From Brevibacillus sp042683565 (GTDB lineage Bacteria; Bacillota; Bacilli; Brevibacillales; Brevibacillaceae), in the NCBI RefSeq assembly GCF_042683565.1, contig NZ_JBHUJW010000024.1:1-64000 (forward strand): a stretch of 64,000 bases of DNA, read 5' to 3'. The number at the start of each line of letters is the position of its first letter. Positions within the stretch are counted from its first letter, which is position 1. The notes beneath the pieces are model-generated. The model saw only the letters and a list, made by a program, of their open reading frames with translations. It was not told where the DNA came from and did not search any database. Both the position numbers and the translations under genes were made by a program. Positions 60,741 to 64,000 of this stretch are shown piece after piece.

Positions 60741-61274
60741 GTGTGGCCAAAATTGGAACGTGAAGAACGACTGGAAACATGGATGGATTTGTACGCGCAG
60801 CGTCTCGTTCGCCTTGCATATACATACGTTCGTGAGTGGACAAAAGCAGAGGATAGGGTGCAGGATGCTTTTATTAAGGCCTACGAAAGAATGGATCAAT
60901 TCAAGGACGAATGTGATCCCTTCCCCTGGCTGGCCAGAATTGTGATGAACGAATGTAGAATGGCGCAACGGAAAGGGTGGAGGGAAATCGTAACCGCGCT
61001 GTTGCCTGAGCGCGTTGACATGAGTTCCGAAGATACCTTTTTGGTGATGGACTCGAATCAAAAAATGTATGATCACATTCTGAAAATCCCCGAAATCTAC
61101 CGGACTCCCATCATCCTGTTTTATTTTGAACAGTTACCTTTGAAACAAATTTCCGAGATTCTTGGGAAAAGCGAAGGGACAGTTAAGTCTAGGCTCGCAC
61201 GTGGAAGAAATATTTTACGAAAAGTATGGGAGGCCGAAAATCATGAGCTTGGAACAGCAAATCAAGGCTGCTAA
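60741..61274 (+). CDS. ECF-type RNA polymerase sigma factor
   Basis: About 177 residues. The start is uncertain: GTG 60741 and TTG 60738 both lie after AGGTGAAAGG. Region 2 (about 12-75: YAQRLVRLAYTYVREWTKAEDRVQDAFIKAYERMDQF) and region 4 (about 115-165: YRTPIILFYFEQLPLKQISEILGKSEGTVKSRLARGRN) are complete. It directs RNA polymerase to its own promoter class, probably for a stress or envelope response. The next gene overlaps it by 32 bases and is the likely anti-sigma partner. GGAACC at 60698-60703 could be the -35 of an autoregulated promoter, but the -10 is not clear. Confidence 0.85.
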   Translation: MWPKLEREERLETWMDLYAQRLVRLAYTYVREWTKAEDRVQDAFIKAYERMDQFKDECDPFPWLARIVMNECRMAQRKGWREIVTALLPERVDMSSEDTFLVMDSNQKMYDHILKIPEIYRTPIILFYFEQLPLKQISEILGKSEGTVKSRLARGRNILRKVWEAENHELGTANQGC

Positions 61275-62328
61275 ATGTTGTCACGAGAATCATCCGGTAG
61301 ACGTTGAGGATTTCAAAAAACGTGTGTTTCAAAAATTGGAGAAACACAAAGAATGGAAAGCCAGACCTTCGCGGGTGGCATTCCTGAAATTAGCATCCAA
61401 TACAGAGTCATCTAAGAGAAAGCAAACTTTCAAAAAACTGTCCGTTATGACGACGGCGACCGCAGCATCGCTCGGTGTGGTGATCGGAGCGGGCATGACA
61501 TCACCCGGCTTTGCCGAAGCTCTGAAACAAATACCTGTCGTTCAATCCGTATTTCATATGGTTGGGGATGACGGGCTCAAATTGGCGCATGAAAAAGGTA
61601 TCGTTTCTACTATTCAAAAAACGGCAACCGACAGCGATATCACAGTTACGATCACAGAAGTCTTTTATGATGGGGCGCAGATTTCCGTTGGCTTTATGGT
61701 GGAGTCTCCGGATAAATTGTCTGACATGCATCGTTTGACGAAATCGATAAAAATAAATGGAACCACTCCTGAAAGCTGGGGAACTGGCGGCACCATTCAT
61801 CCTATTGATGACTACAAGGCTGTGGGAGTCATCAATTTCAGTACGAGTGAACCGTTACCCGAGAAATTTCAATTTGACCTCTCCATTCAAAAGATTGGAG
61901 ATACAAGGGGAGATTGGTCCTTTTCTTTCCCTATCGTAAAAAATGATGCTACCAATCAACTATTCACACCAATGGTGACAAAAACGTATGGAGACACGAC
62001 ACTCATTCTGGAAAAGATCACATTCACAGTTCATTCAACAGAATTAGTAGGACAAATCATTCAATCAGGCGCTTCCCATTCAGCCATGTTTGAAGTGTTT
62101 GAAGTGACAGATGATAAAGGAAAAGAATTAGGACTTCTTAGCTCATCACTTGGAGAAAATAAAGTGGACGGTGAGAAAGTAACCGCTAGATGGAAGGCGA
62201 TTTACCAACCGGTTAAAGAATTACCAAAATCTATTACAATACGCCCTGCCACTTTAGAAAAAGTGGATCTACCTGCAGAAATAATCAAGGGGCTAGAGAT
62301 AATTGTTCCCATTCAAAAGAATAGATAA
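61243..62328 (+). CDS. DUF4179 protein, probable anti-sigma factor
   Basis: 361 residues from ATG 61243 (GGGAGG 9 bases upstream), overlapping the sigma gene. The cytoplasmic N-terminus (about 1-70) has Cys and His residues (KCCHENH) but no complete zinc anti-sigma motif. One membrane helix (LSVMTTATAASLGVVIGAGM) is followed by an external DUF4179 domain (IPVVQSVFHMVGDDGLKLAHEKG...ITVTITEVFYDGAQISVGFMVE) and a beta-rich C-terminus like DUF5643. The gene pair is typical for an ECF sigma and its membrane-held inhibitor. The signal is unknown. Confidence 0.8.
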   Translation: MSLEQQIKAAKCCHENHPVDVEDFKKRVFQKLEKHKEWKARPSRVAFLKLASNTESSKRKQTFKKLSVMTTATAASLGVVIGAGMTSPGFAEALKQIPVVQSVFHMVGDDGLKLAHEKGIVSTIQKTATDSDITVTITEVFYDGAQISVGFMVESPDKLSDMHRLTKSIKINGTTPESWGTGGTIHPIDDYKAVGVINFSTSEPLPEKFQFDLSIQKIGDTRGDWSFSFPIVKNDATNQLFTPMVTKTYGDTTLILEKITFTVHSTELVGQIIQSGASHSAMFEVFEVTDDKGKELGLLSSSLGENKVDGEKVTARWKAIYQPVKELPKSITIRPATLEKVDLPAEIIKGLEIIVPIQKNR

Positions 62329-62402
62329 ATGAGAGACTTGTTTTTGAAAGCGTGTGAAACTCACCGTAACATATTGTTAATCTTTTGATCAGGTGTGATC
62401 AA

Positions 62403-62552
62403 TTAATATTCAGCTACTTCGGATGGCGACCATTGTCTCCAGTGGTAATCACAACCGTAAGAAACCCAATTTTTCATTTTATTAGGTGCCGCTATGCGAA
62501 TTAGAAGACTAACAAGCAGTAGTATTGATATCGCCCTTTCTGCCTGTATCAT
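62403..62552 (-). CDS. Possible 49-residue membrane protein
   Basis: ATG 62552 has TGGAG 11 bases upstream, a long spacing. The product starts MIQAERAISILLLVSLLIR, one hydrophobic helix, and continues with an aromatic, Cys-bearing tail (NWVSYGCDYHWRQWSPSE). It lies in the 343-base gap between the DUF4179 gene and the chimeric gene. The remainder of the gap holds a CCGTAT/ATACGG inverted repeat and no other support for genes. It may instead be a gene fragment. No family recognised. Confidence 0.35.
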   Translation of the reverse strand: MIQAERAISILLLVSLLIRIAAPNKMKNWVSYGCDYHWRQWSPSEVAEY

Positions 62553-62598
62553 ACCCGTAGAGGCTCCATGTCAAGCCACCGCATAAACGGTGTATTTT

Positions 62599-62614
62599 CC
62601 GTATGAATATACGG
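62599..62614 (+). promoter_or_regulatory. Inverted repeat before the chimeric gene
   Basis: CCGTATGAATATACGG has perfect 6-bp arms around GAAT, 58 bases before the next ATG. A candidate operator or small hairpin; no regulator can be assigned. Confidence 0.3.
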
Positions 62615-62671
62615 CAATATTCGGCACTTTAAGATTGCCAAACACAGCAATTTCGATAGCGGAGGTTAATC

Positions 62672-63655
62672 ATGTCAACAACTGTTGAGATGAAGAATTA
62701 TTTTCAGATGAGAAGAGAGCACGCCCGTTGGCATTACGAACAGTTAAGGGAAATAGTTCATTGCCTCGAAAAAGGCATAAATGTAGCGGGGAGTGAGAGT
62801 TCCTGCTCACGAGAATTCATGGCGATGTTGCATGCTCTGAATGAAGCATTAGAAATGGCTAATGAATGGGGGTATCAAACAAATCACATTGCATACCGAA
62901 AGTTAATTATGAATAATCGGAAACAGAAGCCGCAACTTGAATATATCTATCACATGATGGAAATAAGTAAAAAACGGAATTTACTTTGTTTGGAAGACAT
63001 GGTTATTCGTGATTTCAGTTTTAGTCGAAACAACTATTCTCGACGGCCCCTTCTCCAAACTTGTGAGGAAGTTTACCAACATTGTAATGAAATGCTCGAT
63101 CAAATGATCGTTTTTATTGAAGAACACTGCGATGACTCTGTATCGTGGCGCAATCTGGATGTGGGGCGCTCTCAATTACTTTGTAAAACTTGTGAGACCC
63201 CGGTCACAGGTTATATTCGACATTTAGGTATGTTAAAGGAAACCAAAATCAGAGCAAAAGAAGACTATGTTCCGCGCAGGACATATTTGTATAGTTTTGA
63301 AGCGATACAAGCAAATCTCTTACCGATTAGTGACATGACTGATAATGAAATGATTGTTCATCCTGATGATTTGAAAAATATCCAGCGCAAAGGAGGAAGT
63401 GTGGGCTTAATCCGTTCACAAGAGATGCTAAACGGCTCATGGTGGGCTGACTGGCAAGCATCGACGTGTCCTGCCTTACTCATGCAAGGGGAAAAAAGTC
63501 GAATCTTGAGTTGGGAACACGCACAAGAGATGGCGAAAAGAAGACCTAACACATCGCTTATGCAATTTCCAGGATGCGGACATACGATTCGTAACGGTGA
63601 CCCAGATGGCTACAATAGGGCAGTAAGAGACTTCCTTAAAACGCTTTCACTGTAA
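62672..63655 (+). CDS. Chimeric protein: unknown N-terminal part joined to an alpha/beta-hydrolase tail
   Basis: 327 residues; GGAGG upstream. Residues 1-about 220 are helical and unfamiliar, with a CKTCETP pair near 170. From about 225 (DNEMIVHPDDLKNIQRKGG) to the end the sequence reads like the last 100 residues of an alpha/beta hydrolase: GSWWADWQASTCPALLMQGEKSRILSWEHAQEMAKRRPNT, then GCGHTIRNGDPDGYNRAVRDFL with the catalytic-type His. The hydrolase front half, including the nucleophile elbow, is missing, so enzyme activity is unlikely unless supplied by another chain. A deletion or recombination fusion is the simplest reading. The sequence is more AT-rich than the core genes. Confidence 0.6.
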   Translation: MSTTVEMKNYFQMRREHARWHYEQLREIVHCLEKGINVAGSESSCSREFMAMLHALNEALEMANEWGYQTNHIAYRKLIMNNRKQKPQLEYIYHMMEISKKRNLLCLEDMVIRDFSFSRNNYSRRPLLQTCEEVYQHCNEMLDQMIVFIEEHCDDSVSWRNLDVGRSQLLCKTCETPVTGYIRHLGMLKETKIRAKEDYVPRRTYLYSFEAIQANLLPISDMTDNEMIVHPDDLKNIQRKGGSVGLIRSQEMLNGSWWADWQASTCPALLMQGEKSRILSWEHAQEMAKRRPNTSLMQFPGCGHTIRNGDPDGYNRAVRDFLKTLSL

Positions 63656-63762
63656 AAGTGTATCGGTTTAGATATTTCGGGAACTTAGACCCAGTTCATA
63701 TTAAATTCATAAAAGAACCTTATAATACTAGTTGCTTTTCGATCATAGGAAGGAGAAATCAA

Positions 63763-64000
63763 ATGAGAAAATGGGGTTATACATTAGTTGGGCTTTGTAT
63801 GGCTATGGCAATGCTCATCCTTGGCAGTGTATCCGTTTTTGCAGCCAGTCAAGGATCGGTAACCGATAACCAATGCAGCACCTCATCAATGGAAAAAGAA
63901 GACTTCTTTCTGATGAAGTGCGGCAGAGGAACAGAACATCCGGATGGTTTTTATTTACTCGATCATGGGAAACAGATCAGATTCCCATTCACAGGAAATA
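63763..64000 (+). CDS. Secreted protein, N-terminal part only (cut by window edge)
   Basis: ATG 63763 has AAGGAG 8 bases upstream and runs open to the end of the window (79 codons). Signal peptide LVGLCMAMAMLILGSVSVFA with likely cleavage after FAA. The mature start (SQGSVTDNQCSTSSMEKED...) has two Cys residues that could form a disulphide. I do not recognise a family. A TATAAT at 63721-63726 may be its -10 element; the -35 is unclear. Confidence 0.7.
   Translation, partial: MRKWGYTLVGLCMAMAMLILGSVSVFAASQGSVTDNQCSTSSMEKEDFFLMKCGRGTEHPDGFYLLDHGKQIRFPFTGN

Noticed and set aside
62568..62573. Minus-strand TTGACA with TATGAT as a MerR-type promoter
   Set aside because: The spacer is 15 bases to TATGAT, there is no good dyad, and no regulator gene of that class is nearby.
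1..64000. CRISPR array, insertion sequence or prophage
   Set aside because: No regularly spaced repeats, transposase, integrase or structural phage genes were seen on either strand.

Overview
The window reads as chromosomal DNA from an aerobic, spore-forming Gram-positive bacterium of the order Bacillales, most likely Brevibacillus or a close Paenibacillaceae relative. The basis is gene order and protein character: the series ytoI, ytpI, dnaE, ytsJ, accD-accA, pfkA, pyk, ytvI, citZ-icd-mdh, phoP-phoR, polA, mutM, coaE, gapB, nrdR, dnaB, dnaI matches the order known from Bacillus subtilis. The genes are fairly GC-rich, a tandem array of YheC/YheD spore-associated ATP-grasp proteins is present, and ribonucleotide reduction includes an adenosylcobalamin-dependent enzyme. 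The genus is an inference.

Layout. 0-0.6 kb: degraded gene end and a terminator. 0.5-5.9 kb (minus): four tightly packed YheC/YheD paralogues and a tiny trailing ORF, divergent from yheB. 7.3-20.9 kb: ytoI, an ArsR/DUF2087 regulator, ytpI, dnaE, malic enzyme, a FadR-type GntR regulator, accDA, pfkA and pyk. 21.2-23.5 kb: nrdJ behind a pair of NrdR boxes. 23.7-29.7 kb: thioesterase, fxsA, ytvI and the TCA genes citZ, icd, mdh. 29.9-33.1 kb: phoP, phoR, phoU. 33.3-42.2 kb: accessory block with a double P-loop protein, a VanW protein, a MarR-controlled efflux operon, an EamA transporter with a small membrane protein, an amidase and a DUF610 deacetylase-like protein. 42.4-52.8 kb: polA, mutM, coaE, a lytic transglycosylase, gapB, an HD-GYP protein, nrdR, dnaB, dnaI. 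53-60.1 kb: a secreted protein of ten Ig-like repeats, two chemoreceptors and tRNA-Ala. 60.1-64 kb: a more AT-rich stretch with gene remnants, an ECF sigma factor and DUF4179 protein, a chimeric protein and the start of a secreted protein.

The core links carbon flow (glycolysis, pyruvate/malate, malonyl-CoA, TCA, gluconeogenesis) with replication and nucleotide reduction. Several regulatory sites can be tied to regulators in the window or to known ones: two NrdR boxes before nrdJ (nrdR is 28 kb downstream), a TGGT-N3-ACCA palindrome before ytsJ (a FadR-type GntR gene follows it), a palindrome at the start of the ArsR gene, an inverted repeat before marR, a CcpN-like site inside the gapB promoter, and a PhoP-box-like pair before phoP.

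No insertion sequence, prophage or CRISPR array was seen. No wholly new system stands out. The least explained items are the YheC/D array, the double-adaptor efflux operon, the duplicated P-loop protein, the chimeric hydrolase-tail protein and several very small ORFs. All motif matches were made by eye.
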